A stretch of 64,000 bases of DNA from Ruminococcus sp. (GCA_018376535.1 JAHABC010000008.1:21243-85242); one strand, 5' to 3'; numbered from the stretch's first letter, positions 17,646 through 26,248 are shown. A program made the numbers and translations. The notes: a model not told the origin generated them from the letters alone.

Positions 17646-18341
17646 ATGAGTTTAATAAAATGTGAAAACTTAGTTATGACTTATGAAAATAAAGTAGCTG
17701 TAGATAACGTATCTTTTACTATAGAAAAAGGTGACTATCTATGTATTGTGGGAGAAAATGGCTCAGGAAAGAGTACTTTAATGAAAGGTATTCTTGGATT
17801 GAAAAAGTATTCTAGTGGCAAAATAGAGTATAATCTTAAAAAGAATGAGATTGGATATCTTCCTCAACAGACTATAGTGCAAAAAGATTTCCCTGCTAGT
17901 GTGTATGAAGTAGTACTATCGGGGTGTTTAAATAAGTCCAAATTGAACCCATTCTTTTCTAAAGAACAGAAAAGTTTAGCTACTAAAAATCTTGAGTTAC
18001 TAGGAATATCCGACTTAGCTAAAAAATCTTATAGAGACTTGTCTGGAGGTCAACAGCAAAGAGTTCTTTTAGCTAGAGCCTTATGTGCTACTGGCGAACT
18101 TCTAGTATTAGACGAACCAGTCACGGCTTTAGACCCTATTGCTACTACCGATATGTACAACGTAATAAAATCTTTAAATAAGAATAATGGTATTACTATA
18201 GTAATGGTATCGCATGATATAGATAGTGCTATTGCTTATGGTAACAAGATTATCCACATGGGCAATAAAATGGAGTTCTTTGGTACTACTAACGACTATA
18301 TAAACTCTAGTAGCTATAAAAAGATATTTAAAAAAGTATAG
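17646..18341 (+). CDS. Metal-type ABC transporter ATPase (ZnuC/MntB-like), orphan
   Basis: A 231-aa cytoplasmic nucleotide-binding subunit. Walker A is GENGSGKST (36-44), Q-loop PQQ (73-75), signature LSGGQQQR (132-139), Walker B LVLDEP (153-158) and H-loop His190. Overall likeness is to ATPases of zinc/manganese importers. Normally a permease and a binding lipoprotein are next to it. Here spoIIAA follows after a terminator, so its membrane partners are elsewhere or lost. The Fur-family box at its promoter supports a metal role. Zinc, manganese or iron cannot be told apart from sequence. The ATG follows GAGG. Confidence 0.85.
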   Translation: MSLIKCENLVMTYENKVAVDNVSFTIEKGDYLCIVGENGSGKSTLMKGILGLKKYSSGKIEYNLKKNEIGYLPQQTIVQKDFPASVYEVVLSGCLNKSKLNPFFSKEQKSLATKNLELLGISDLAKKSYRDLSGGQQQRVLLARALCATGELLVLDEPVTALDPIATTDMYNVIKSLNKNNGITIVMVSHDIDSAIAYGNKIIHMGNKMEFFGTTNDYINSSSYKKIFKKV

Positions 18342-18346
18342 ACTTC

Positions 18347-18376
18347 AAAATCATGGAATACGTTCCATGATTTTTT
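18347..18376 (+). terminator. Intrinsic terminator after the ABC ATPase gene
   Basis: AAAATCATGGAA (18347-18358) pairs with TTCCATGATTTT (18363-18374), with a 4-base loop and a T8 run. Confidence 0.9.
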
Positions 18377-18394
18377 TTACTTAGTACACAATAT

Positions 18395-18426
18395 GACATA
18401 AATTTTAAAAGCTAAGGTGTAGAATA
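18395..18426 (+). promoter_or_regulatory. Sporulation-type promoter upstream of spoIIAA
   Basis: GACATAA (18395-18401), 13 bp, AGGTGTAGAATA (18415-18426). The same two blocks at the same spacing occur before sigF. GTAGAAT fits the RnnGAAT -10 element of sigma-H promoters, which drive spoIIA in Bacillus. Sigma-H use is inference. Confidence 0.65.
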
Positions 18427-18460
18427 TTCTTAAATTAATATTAAAGGAGGCTTAAACTCA

Positions 18461-18754
18461 ATGACGGCTAGATTTTGTATGCGTGATAATATTCTATATG
18501 CAGTAATATCTGGAGAGATAGACCATCATTCAATAAAACCTATTAGAGATGAAACAGACGTTCAAATATTAAAAAATTCACCTAAGGGCTTAGTTATAGA
18601 TTTTAAAAATATAACCTTTATGGATAGTTCTGGTATTGGCTTTATAATGGGTAGATATAAATTAATTCAAAATATTACTATAGTCAATGCTAATACAAAT
18701 ATTAAAAAGATTATGTTACTTTCTGGTATCGGCAGAATTGCTACTATTAATTGA
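18461..18754 (+). CDS. spoIIAA: Anti-sigma F factor antagonist
   Basis: A 97-aa STAS-domain protein. When unphosphorylated it binds SpoIIAB and frees sigma-F in the forespore; SpoIIAB inactivates it by phosphorylating a serine. That serine lies in MDSSGIGF (residues 54-61; Ser56/Ser57). N-terminal strands and the SGEIDHHS loop match the family. It is slightly shorter than the roughly 116-aa Bacillus protein at the C-terminus. The ATG follows AAAGGAGG. spoIIAB starts 16 bp after its stop, so the two are co-translated. Confidence 0.92.
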   Translation: MTARFCMRDNILYAVISGEIDHHSIKPIRDETDVQILKNSPKGLVIDFKNITFMDSSGIGFIMGRYKLIQNITIVNANTNIKKIMLLSGIGRIATIN

Positions 18755-18770
18755 TTGGAGTTGGTTATTC

Positions 18771-19214
18771 TTGAAAAATGAAATAAAAGTTAAATTCTCA
18801 GCACTTTCTGAAAACGAAGGTTTTGCTAGAAGTGTTATATCGGCATTTATAGTGCAGTTAAATCCAACGGTTACGGAAATGGCAGATATTAGAACAGCAG
18901 TATCCGAGGCAGTAACTAACGCTATAGTTCACGGATACAAAAGTACCGAGGGCTTTGTGGATTTAGTTGCTAAAATACTCTCAAAAGATGAACTTTACAT
19001 AAAAATATCCGATAAAGGTTGTGGTATCGCCGATATAGACCAAGCTATGCAACCTATGTTCACCACCGATACCAACGGCGAACGTGCTGGGTTAGGTTTC
19101 GCCGTTATGGAGGCTTTTATGGATACTCTTATAGTTAAAAGTACTCTAAATAAAGGCACTACCATAATAATGCGTAAAAAGTTAGGAGTTCCCCCTTTAG
19201 ATGATAATTTTTAA
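18771..19214 (+). CDS. spoIIAB: Anti-sigma F factor / SpoIIAA kinase
   Basis: A GHKL-fold serine kinase and anti-sigma factor of 147 aa, the usual size. It holds sigma-F inactive before asymmetric division and phosphorylates SpoIIAA. Motifs are N-box EAVTNAIVH (47-55), G1 DKGCGI (81-86) and G2 GLGF (107-110). I set the start at the TTG at 18771, with GGAG 10 bp upstream; the reading MKNEIKVKFSALSENE matches the family N-terminus. An upstream in-frame ATG would sit inside spoIIAA and is not needed. Confidence 0.93.
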   Translation: MKNEIKVKFSALSENEGFARSVISAFIVQLNPTVTEMADIRTAVSEAVTNAIVHGYKSTEGFVDLVAKILSKDELYIKISDKGCGIADIDQAMQPMFTTDTNGERAGLGFAVMEAFMDTLIVKSTLNKGTTIIMRKKLGVPPLDDNF

Positions 19215-19222
19215 TATCCTTC

Positions 19223-19264
19223 AAAAAAAATCCCCCTAGATTCTTTCCTCTAGGGTGATTTTTA
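19223..19264 (+). terminator. Terminator between spoIIAB and sigF
   Basis: CCCTAGA (19234-19240) pairs with TCTAGGG (19249-19255), extended by AATC/GATT with one mismatch, and followed by ATTTTTATT. It splits what is one operon in Bacillus. Confidence 0.8.
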
Positions 19265-19295
19265 TTCTTAATAGACTATATAGCATACACATATT

Positions 19296-19327
19296 GACAT
19301 AATTCTTTAGATATTAGGTGTAGAATA
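19296..19327 (+). promoter_or_regulatory. Sporulation-type promoter upstream of sigF
   Basis: GACATAA (19296-19302), 13 bp, AGGTGTAGAATA (19316-19327). Blocks and spacing are identical to the site before spoIIAA. Confidence 0.65.
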
Positions 19328-19359
19328 GTAGTATAAATCTTTAAGGAGTGATATGCTAT

Positions 19360-20004
19360 ATGAAAGTTTCAGCGGAGGAAAATCTAGGGTTAGTACATCT
19401 ATGTGCCAATAGGTTCAGAAATAGAGGTATAGAGTATGAAGAACTCTATTCAGCAGGTTGCATAGGACTTCTTAAAGCAATAAAGGTCTTTGATGAAACT
19501 AGAGGTGTAAAGTTTTCGACTTATGCAGTTCCCGTGATATTAGGAGAGATAAAACGTCTATTTCGTGATGGTGGCACTGTTAGGGTAAGTCGTGGTCTAA
19601 AAGAACTGTATATAAAAGTAAATCGAGAACGAGAAGTATACTTATCAAAGTATGGCAAAGAGCCGACTATAACCGAACTTGCTGAAACTCTTAATGTAGA
19701 TGAGTACAATATATCATTAGCGATGTCCTCATCACTGCCACCGATATCGCTAACCGAAACCGATGAAGATGGTGGTGGACAGTTAGATATTCCTACTGCC
19801 TCACCAGATACCGAAATAGGAAACACTATAGCATTAAATCAAATATTGAACTCCCTAGAAGAAAAAGACCGTAATATGATTATCTTACGATACTATAAGA
19901 ATATGACTCAATCGCAAACGGCGGAAGTATTAGGTATGACTCAGGTACAAGTATCTAGGCGTGAAAAGAAGATTTTAGCTCATATGAAAGAAGAACTATC
20001 CTAA
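19360..20004 (+). CDS. sigF: RNA polymerase sigma-F factor
   Basis: A forespore-specific sigma-70 family factor, 214 aa. Region 2 reads YEELYSAGCIGLLKAIKVFDETRGVKFSTYAVP with the core-binding and -10 recognition helices, region 3 covers RVSRGLKELY and TITELAETLNV, and region 4 has the helix-turn-helix SQTAEVLGMTQVQVSRREKK. Position after spoIIAA-spoIIAB identifies it as sigF rather than its paralogue sigG. The ATG at 19360 is used; AGGAG lies 11 bp before it. An in-frame GTG at 19348 overlaps that ribosome site and is unlikely. It has its own promoter here, separated from spoIIAB by a terminator. Confidence 0.93.
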   Translation: MKVSAEENLGLVHLCANRFRNRGIEYEELYSAGCIGLLKAIKVFDETRGVKFSTYAVPVILGEIKRLFRDGGTVRVSRGLKELYIKVNREREVYLSKYGKEPTITELAETLNVDEYNISLAMSSSLPPISLTETDEDGGGQLDIPTASPDTEIGNTIALNQILNSLEEKDRNMIILRYYKNMTQSQTAEVLGMTQVQVSRREKKILAHMKEELS

Positions 20005-20101
20005 AAGACAATTTTGTAATAGAAAAAAATCAATATACACACTAGATTTTTACTAAAAAATCCTATATAATATATACTGGATATATAGGAGGTTTATAAT
20101 T

Positions 20102-20749
20102 ATGAGTAACTACAATTTAAAGAATATAATATCCACAATAGTAGGCGTAGCCTTTATAGGTATAGGAGTAGGTATTTTAAATCTAACTCACTTTGGAGTA
20201 GACCCATACTCTTGTATGAACTATGGAATATCTGGAGTAATAGGGTTATCCTTTGGTACTTGGCAGATGATTTTAAACATAATACTATTTATTCCAATGT
20301 TAGTACTAGGTAGAAAGTATATCGGATTAGGTAGTATATGTAATATGTTTGGAGTTGGCTATATAGCACAGTTTGTAAGTTATATAGCATCACTACTAGG
20401 ATATCCAACCATAGACTTTATGGTAGCTAGAATAATAGTTCTAATTATAGGAGTGTGTATAATCTGTCTTGGTTGTGCCGTATATACTATGGCAAACTTA
20501 GGAATTGCTCCATATGATGCTCTTGCGTACATAGTAGAAGAACTTATCCACGGAAAGATTAAGTTCAAATGGATAAGAGTAATCACCGATATAGTTTGCG
20601 TGGCTATAGGATTTATCACTGGTAGTGTTGTTGGCATAAGTACAGTAATATTGATGTTCTTTACTGGACCTTTAATTCAATTCTTTAAAGACATTCTAGC
20701 TCCACTATTTAAAGATAACGCTACAGAAAGTACAGATATAACAGTCTAA
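20102..20749 (+). CDS. YczE/YitT-type membrane protein
   Basis: An integral membrane protein of 215 aa with about five or six hydrophobic segments, starting near 10-28, 47-68, 80-100, 106-130 and 160-190. The NLTHFGVDPYS and NLGIAPYDAL segments form an internal repeat at equivalent places, typical of YczE/YyaS proteins. Its function is not established in most species; a YczE homologue in Bacillus affects a secondary metabolite pathway. AGGAGG precedes the ATG, with a TATAAT at 20066-20071 but no clear -35. Single gene between two terminators, convergent with the acyltransferase. Confidence 0.75.
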   Translation: MSNYNLKNIISTIVGVAFIGIGVGILNLTHFGVDPYSCMNYGISGVIGLSFGTWQMILNIILFIPMLVLGRKYIGLGSICNMFGVGYIAQFVSYIASLLGYPTIDFMVARIIVLIIGVCIICLGCAVYTMANLGIAPYDALAYIVEELIHGKIKFKWIRVITDIVCVAIGFITGSVVGISTVILMFFTGPLIQFFKDILAPLFKDNATESTDITV

Positions 20750-20753
20750 TAGC

Positions 20754-20787
20754 AAAAAAATCCCATCTAAAAAGATGGGTTTTTTAT
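20754..20787. terminator. Bidirectional terminator between convergent genes
   Basis: CCCATCT (20762-20768) pairs with AGATGGG (20773-20779), with A7 before and T6 after, so it serves both the plus-strand YczE-like gene and the minus-strand acyltransferase gene. Confidence 0.85.
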
Positions 20788-21794
20788 TATACTTTTATAG
20801 AGTTAGTTACCCATTGGATAGGTTTATTGAATATATCCTCCGATAGGATAACTACTATTATAAGACTAATAACTATAAATACAATCCAACAAGAATTAGG
20901 AAGTATAGTTTCAAGATTTTCAAAGGTATCGAAGTATCTTAGAACCTTTAAAAGTATAGAATGCCAAAAGTATACTTGCAGAGTTTTCTCCCCTATTTGT
21001 GATATCATTGGAATACATCTATTAAAATATGTACTTACAGATATAAACGATATTGAAACTATTAACGATATCAATGAAGTAAGGCATCTATGGAGCATAC
21101 CAAAACTTTCAGAAACGTCATCATAGGAGTTTCTGCCAGTGAATAGACCTCTAAGAGAATATAAGTCATCTATGCAAAAGATATTTAATAATAGCCATGT
21201 AAGTATCAACACTACTGAGGATATTCTTACAACCTTTTTACTACAGTACTCCAATACTTGATTTGGTTTCAAACAAAATCCAATATAGTAGAATGGAAAG
21301 AATACTATTGCTCTTGATAGGCATAAGAAATCACCAATAGAATTGTCGTAGCCTATGAACAGACTAAGCAATGTAGATATAATAAGTATCAATCTAGCAT
21401 CTACCTTACGAAAACAGTAGCATATGACATGATAGTATGCTAGTACAAACAGATACCAAAACAAGCCATCGCCATTTAACAAGCTAAATTTAGGTTCGCC
21501 AGAAAATAACATACCATCGGCAAACATAACGAACATCTTTATTATTAAGCCCAGTACTATGTACGTTACCACCTTTTTTCTATTTATAGAGTCACTTTCT
21601 TTCTTTTGAAACAATCCCGATATAAACAAAAACAATGGCATATGAAAAGAGTATATAAACAGAAAAACACTTCTTAAATAGACGTTATCTATAACTTCAG
21701 AGGTTAAGGTATGACCTAAAACTACTAAAGTTATCAAAAGGAACTTTAGATTGTCGAACATATACAATCGAGGTTTTAAACTAACATTATCCAT
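20787..21794 (-). CDS. Acyltransferase-3 family membrane protein
   Basis: A 335-aa polytopic membrane protein with about ten hydrophobic helices. The N-terminal FDNLKFLLITLVVLGH, with an arginine/histidine-containing first helix followed by SFHMPLFLFISGLF, is characteristic of the acyltransferase-3 family in its fucose-4-O-acetylase-like branch. These enzymes move acetyl or succinyl groups onto surface polysaccharides. No glycan biosynthesis genes adjoin it, so the substrate is unknown. A TAGGAGA sequence precedes the ATG. Convergent with the YczE-like gene. Confidence 0.82.
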   Translation of the reverse strand: MDNVSLKPRLYMFDNLKFLLITLVVLGHTLTSEVIDNVYLRSVFLFIYSFHMPLFLFISGLFQKKESDSINRKKVVTYIVLGLIIKMFVMFADGMLFSGEPKFSLLNGDGLFWYLFVLAYYHVICYCFRKVDARLILIISTLLSLFIGYDNSIGDFLCLSRAIVFFPFYYIGFCLKPNQVLEYCSKKVVRISSVVLILTWLLLNIFCIDDLYSLRGLFTGRNSYDDVSESFGMLHRCLTSLISLIVSISFISVSTYFNRCIPMISQIGEKTLQVYFWHSILLKVLRYFDTFENLETILPNSCWIVFIVISLIIVVILSEDIFNKPIQWVTNSIKV

Positions 21795-21875
21795 AAAAAT
21801 CTCCTAAAAAATTATGAACCTCCATCTTAACGCTAAGATGGAGATTATATATATAAATATGTACACTATAATAAA

Positions 21876-23072
21876 CTAATCGATAAGTTTAAAGCCATCA
21901 TTAATAAGTGCAGATTTAATACTGTCGATATGGCCATAGTTACGAGTTTCTAACATAATTCTTAGATAGCAACCATTAATATCTGAACCCTCATTAGCAC
22001 GTTCATGATGTATTGAGATTACATTACCACCCAAATCTGCAATAATTTGAGATACTCTCTTTAATTGACCTGGTTTGTCAAGAAGTTCAATATTTAGTAG
22101 GCAAGACCTTCCAGAACGTATTAGACCTCTTTTAATAACTCTTGAAAGTATAGTAACGTCTATATTACCACCCGATACTAAACATACTGTCTTTTGATTT
22201 TTAATAGGCAACTTATTAAACAACGCAGCTGCAACAGATACTGCTCCAGCACCCTCAGCTATTAACTTATGTTGTTCTATTAAAGTTAGTATGGCTGTAG
22301 ATATCTCATCATCGGTAACAGTTACGATATCGTCTACATACTTAGCTACATACTTAAAAGTATTTTCACCAGGTTCTTTAACGGCGATACCGTCAGCGAT
22401 AGTAGAAACGTTGTCAAGACATTCAATCTTGTTATCGTGGATAGAGTTGAACATACTAGGAGCTCCACTAGCTTGAACACCATAAACTTTAATCTTAGGA
22501 TTTAAACTCTTAATAGCAAACGCTACACCAGATATTAAACCTCCACCACCAATTGGAACGATTACGTTTTCAACGTCTGGTAAATCCTCAACTATTTCAA
22601 GACCTATAGTACCTTGACCAGCAATAACATTATCATCATCGAAAGGGTGAATAAATGTATAACCTTTTTCATCTCTAAGTTGAAGTGCTTTAGCGTAAGC
22701 GTCATCGTAGACACCTTCTACTAAGCATACGTCTGCACCGTAGTTTTTAGTAGCCTCTACTTTGGATATAGGTGCACCATCTGGTAGGCATATTAAAGAT
22801 TTTATACCGTTCTTAGTAGCCGATAGTGCTACGCCTTGTGCATGGTTACCAGCTGAACAAGCTATAACACCTCTAGCCTTTTCCTCATCGGATAGTTGAG
22901 AGATTTTATAACAAGCACCTCTTACCTTAAAAGAACCCGTTACTTGCAAGTTTTCAGGTTTTAGATATATTTCACATTCGGGATTTATTTTAGGTGCATG
23001 GATTAAATCAGTCTGTCTAATTACACTACCCAACACATATTTAGCATGATATATTTTATCTAAAGTAAGCAT
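21876..23072 (-). CDS. ilvA: Threonine ammonia-lyase (threonine deaminase)
   Basis: A PLP enzyme that converts threonine to 2-oxobutanoate and ammonia, feeding isoleucine synthesis or threonine fermentation. The 398-aa protein has the PLP lysine in TGSFKVRGA (K49), the phosphate-binding glycine loop PIGGGGLISG, and one C-terminal ACT-like domain (about 325-398), as in the short clostridial form. It could be catabolic (TdcB-like with ACT) rather than strictly biosynthetic; the sequence does not decide. AAAGGA precedes the ATG. It is monocistronic, divergent from the amidase gene. Confidence 0.94.
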   Translation of the reverse strand: MLTLDKIYHAKYVLGSVIRQTDLIHAPKINPECEIYLKPENLQVTGSFKVRGACYKISQLSDEEKARGVIACSAGNHAQGVALSATKNGIKSLICLPDGAPISKVEATKNYGADVCLVEGVYDDAYAKALQLRDEKGYTFIHPFDDDNVIAGQGTIGLEIVEDLPDVENVIVPIGGGGLISGVAFAIKSLNPKIKVYGVQASGAPSMFNSIHDNKIECLDNVSTIADGIAVKEPGENTFKYVAKYVDDIVTVTDDEISTAILTLIEQHKLIAEGAGAVSVAAALFNKLPIKNQKTVCLVSGGNIDVTILSRVIKRGLIRSGRSCLLNIELLDKPGQLKRVSQIIADLGGNVISIHHERANEGSDINGCYLRIMLETRNYGHIDSIKSALINDGFKLID

Positions 23073-23097
23073 TCTATCAAATCCTTTCTATTAGACT

Positions 23098-23126
23098 ATT
23101 ATAACTCTAAAAGGAAAAAAAGTCAA
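23098..23126 (-). promoter_or_regulatory. Sigma-A promoter of ilvA
   Basis: TTGACT (23121-23126), a 17-bp spacer and TATAAT (23098-23103) on the minus strand. No T-box fits in the short leader. Confidence 0.85.
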
Positions 23127-23210
23127 CTTGATTTTTAACACAATAGCAATTTTTTATTGAGAATTATTTTAATCTAACACGCATACACATATACAAAGGA
23201 GTGATATACT

Positions 23211-23966
23211 ATGTACACGGTATTTTTAAGTCCATCTACACAAGAGTTCAACCAGTATGCCACCGAGGGCAACGAAGAACTATATATGAACCTTCTAGCC
23301 GATTTAATAGAACCCTATTTGCGTTCTAGTGGAATAAAATTCTCACGCAACGATAGAAATAAACCAGTAGCCAACGCCATCGCAGATAGTAATTCAGGAA
23401 ACTATGATATCCACTTGGCACTACATACCAATGCAGGTGCAGACGGTTTTGCTGGAAAACTCCGTGGAATTGACATCTACTATGACCCAAACAGTGCAAA
23501 TAGTAGAAGATTGGCTACTATAATAGCTAACAATCTACAAGAGATATACCCTCTAGTAGATAGATGCAGAGCATTACCTACAGACTATCTAGGCGAAGTA
23601 CTTCAAACTAGAGCCGTAGCAGTACTTTGCGAATTGGGATACCATGACAACTTAGAAGACGAACGTTGGCTAAAAGATAATCTAAACGATATAGCTAGAA
23701 ACTTAGCACAATCCATTTGCGACTACTTTGGAATACCTCTAATTGAACCTATAAAAACCTTTGAAGGTACTGTAGTTACTAATGGATATTCTAACTTAAA
23801 CATTAGAAACTATCCATCTATAGAGTCCACAGTAATTGGCACTATTCCAAATAGTTCTGTAGTCACGGTATACGGCGTATATTATGCCTCCCCTGATGAC
23901 GTTTGGTACGTTGTGGAATACAATGGAATAGTAGGATATTCCAATGCGTATTACATTGTAGTATAG
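23211..23966 (+). CDS. N-acetylmuramoyl-L-alanine amidase with SH3-like domain
   Basis: A 251-aa protein: an Amidase_3-type domain (1-178) followed by a bacterial SH3-like domain (about 183-251, GYSNLNIRNYPSIESTVIGT). It belongs to a clostridial subgroup beginning LSPSTQEFN, with the metal His in ALHTNA and the catalytic Glu in CELGYHDN. The classical first zinc ligand in DPGHGG is replaced by SPSTQ. There is no signal peptide, so release through lysis, a dedicated route or a sporulation compartment is likely. AAAGGAGTGATAT before the ATG resembles the sequence before sigF. It probably acts on cell wall or spore cortex peptidoglycan. Confidence 0.8.
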   Translation: MYTVFLSPSTQEFNQYATEGNEELYMNLLADLIEPYLRSSGIKFSRNDRNKPVANAIADSNSGNYDIHLALHTNAGADGFAGKLRGIDIYYDPNSANSRRLATIIANNLQEIYPLVDRCRALPTDYLGEVLQTRAVAVLCELGYHDNLEDERWLKDNLNDIARNLAQSICDYFGIPLIEPIKTFEGTVVTNGYSNLNIRNYPSIESTVIGTIPNSSVVTVYGVYYASPDDVWYVVEYNGIVGYSNAYYIVV

Positions 23967-23970
23967 AAGA

Positions 23971-24000
23971 AAATCCCTTGCAAACTTTAGCAAGGGATTT
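23971..24000. terminator. Bidirectional terminator, amidase / beta-helix protein
   Basis: AAATCCCTTGC (23971-23981) and GCAAGGGATTT (23990-24000) form a perfect 11-bp stem between two convergent genes. Confidence 0.85.
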
Positions 24001-24009
24001 AATATAATA

Positions 24010-25137
24010 TTAATCTAAAACGGTAATACTGTCATCAGCGTAGGTATTTCCACTAGGATATCTAACATTATCTTTAGCTGAGCAACCACAATCCCAACCT
24101 CTAAGAATGTACGCAGTTTGGTCATCAAAGTAACAAGTATTGCCATACACTTGATTATCAAAGCCCCATTCTGATAAGATTATATGCACTTGAAAAGCAT
24201 CTACTATTATAGAGTTTCCATCTTGATAGCAAGTATTATTTCTAACTATGCAACCGTTACCGCTAATATCGACAAAACTGTCGGCATAATTTTCACCAGA
24301 CATACCATCGCCATACATAATGCAATCTTCGATTAACGTTCCAGTAGTCTGTTCTTTTACGTCAACGTGTTCAGCAGATATATTTTTAAAAGTGCAACGT
24401 TGAACGGTATTATAATCGCAACTATGATTATACTTAGTTTCCTCATAATAAGAGCCAATATATACACCCTCGCCATACCCTTTAGATACCATACCTGTAT
24501 CATGAATATAGCTATCCTTAATAGTGCAATAGGAACTGTTATCACGGAAGTGAACACCCTCCGAACCTATATTATACACTTCGCAGTTAGATATTACAGA
24601 ATTATTAGAGTTATCTAAAACTATGCCTTTTTGTGCTGTAGATATTTTTAAATCTTTAATAATCCAATAGTCGCCAGTAATATGCAAAGCGATATTATTA
24701 GCAGTATCTGTTCCCATGATTTCGGACATACTCTCAGGATTTTCACTTCTAACTATAATAGGATTATCTTTAGAACCCTCACCATCTGAAGAAAAAGGTG
24801 TCCAGCCAGTATCGTCTTGATACTTTCCCTCTTTTAAGATAATCTCATCACCAGCCGATGCAACTTTCAAAGCATCTTTGAGTTCTTGCACATTAGATAC
24901 ATATACTTTATTAGTAGAAGTATCCATACTATTTAAATCTTTGAACATATCGTGTTTAATTTGAAGTAAGTCTAAAATATCGGTAGAGCCGTCAGCATTG
25001 ACATCACATTCCAGAGTATTTATTCCTAAGAGTTTAGTTTTAGTGTATAGAATATCCTCTTGTTGATAAGCTCCAACTACTAAAGATAATGCCATAGTTA
25101 AGCCTACAGAGAGTGGCAATATTACAAACTTTTTCAT
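24010..25137 (-). CDS. Secreted beta-helix protein with a half-dockerin motif
   Basis: A 375-aa secreted protein. Signal peptide about 1-23 (MKKFVILPLSVGL...VGA). Next comes a single calcium-loop segment CDVNADGSTDILDLLQIKH (44-62) that looks like one half of a type I dockerin. From about residue 77 there is a right-handed parallel beta-helix of N/D-rich turns (NNSVISNCEVYNI, YNTVQRCTFKNIS, NGCIVRNNTCY), as in pectate lyase-like and chondroitinase-B-like families. It is probably a polysaccharide lyase or a surface carbohydrate-binding protein. I cannot name catalytic residues. It is monocistronic, convergent with the amidase gene. Confidence 0.72.
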   Translation of the reverse strand: MKKFVILPLSVGLTMALSLVVGAYQQEDILYTKTKLLGINTLECDVNADGSTDILDLLQIKHDMFKDLNSMDTSTNKVYVSNVQELKDALKVASAGDEIILKEGKYQDDTGWTPFSSDGEGSKDNPIIVRSENPESMSEIMGTDTANNIALHITGDYWIIKDLKISTAQKGIVLDNSNNSVISNCEVYNIGSEGVHFRDNSSYCTIKDSYIHDTGMVSKGYGEGVYIGSYYEETKYNHSCDYNTVQRCTFKNISAEHVDVKEQTTGTLIEDCIMYGDGMSGENYADSFVDISGNGCIVRNNTCYQDGNSIIVDAFQVHIILSEWGFDNQVYGNTCYFDDQTAYILRGWDCGCSAKDNVRYPSGNTYADDSITVLD

Positions 25138-25222
25138 TAAAATTTAACTCCTTAGCGTTAGTATTTATGATATTTTTAATTATACCATCAACATAACAAT
25201 ATTGTCAATCCAAAATTTTACA

Positions 25223-26104
25223 TTATAGAGCATTAACAGTACCTTTTATGCTTATCTTGGTAATACCTGAATTTACTGTTATAACACCAGTAAGTTGGTC
25301 TTGAACGAACGTTGCAGATGGTACTGTAATACTAGTAGTAGCAGTTTCTCCACTTGGAAGAATAAAAGTACCATTGGTGTAACTGTATTCAGTATCTGGT
25401 ATAGCTACACCATTGAGAGTAACAGATATATCTGTAGGTGCAGGATTAAACACATCAGTGAATACTACATTAGTAGCGTCCAAGTTGCCGTAGTTGTAGA
25501 TAGTAAAATCGTAAGTTAAGGTATCGCCGTTGTTAATAACCGATGGTGACATAGTTTTTACTATAGTAACATTAGCATAATCTTCCACGGATATGGTACT
25601 ATTTGCAGATATCTCTGTTAGATTATCAGCAGTAGCAGTAACGGTATTTACTATACTAGAACCCTTATCTAATGGAGCATTTTTATTTACAGTAGTACTA
25701 TACAATATTTCAGCTATAGCATTAGGTTCTAAAGTTGGGAATGAGAATACTATTCTATCCTCCAATGTTCTCACCACAAGAGTATCTGTAACGTCCACGC
25801 CGTTTATTCTTAATGATGCGTAATCTTTATAGTCTAGTGGAGTTACATCTACAGATGGATTTCCAACTTGATACGTTCCAAGATTATCTGTAATAGAAAC
25901 GTTGTTCAAAGGAGCGTTTCCGTTGTTAGTCAATATAATTTGATAGGTCACATTATCGTTTGCAGTATAGCGTTCTGGAATAGCATACTTTTCCAAAGAA
26001 GTAGTTCCTTGAAGTACACTACTAGCAATGTTAGATGTTGCACTTCCAGTAAGATTTCCATAGTTATACGTCAATGATGCTTGGTTGTTAATAATAGTCG
26101 CCAT
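25223..26104 (-). CDS. DUF11 repeat protein
   Basis: A 293-aa protein of two DUF11 (conserved repeat) beta-sandwich domains: about 35-165 (NVTYQIILTNNGNAPLNNVSITDNL) and 175-285 (GDTLTYDFTIYNYGNLDATNVVFTDV). It is preceded by a short MATIINNQASLTYNYG segment and followed by a short tail. There is no signal peptide and no anchor. Similar clostridial proteins occur on spore or cell surfaces, and a spore-coat role is possible but unproven. GGTGG precedes the ATG. It follows the deacetylase gene but is separated from it by a terminator. Confidence 0.78.
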   Translation of the reverse strand: MATIINNQASLTYNYGNLTGSATSNIASSVLQGTTSLEKYAIPERYTANDNVTYQIILTNNGNAPLNNVSITDNLGTYQVGNPSVDVTPLDYKDYASLRINGVDVTDTLVVRTLEDRIVFSFPTLEPNAIAEILYSTTVNKNAPLDKGSSIVNTVTATADNLTEISANSTISVEDYANVTIVKTMSPSVINNGDTLTYDFTIYNYGNLDATNVVFTDVFNPAPTDISVTLNGVAIPDTEYSYTNGTFILPSGETATTSITVPSATFVQDQLTGVITVNSGITKISIKGTVNAL

Positions 26105-26193
26105 AGATACACCACCTAATAAAAAATATCTAATATACTAAACATTTAGATTAGTACACTCTACATATTATGATTTTTTTCATCAAAAGGTTA

Positions 26194-26230
26194 CAAAAAG
26201 ACAGAATAGAATATACTTCCATTCTGTCTA
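26194..26230 (-). terminator. Terminator after the polysaccharide deacetylase gene
   Basis: AGACAGAAT (26199-26207) pairs with ATTCTGTCT (26221-26229). On the minus strand a CTTTTTG run follows. Confidence 0.82.
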
Positions 26231-26248
26231 TTTAGATATTAAACTATA

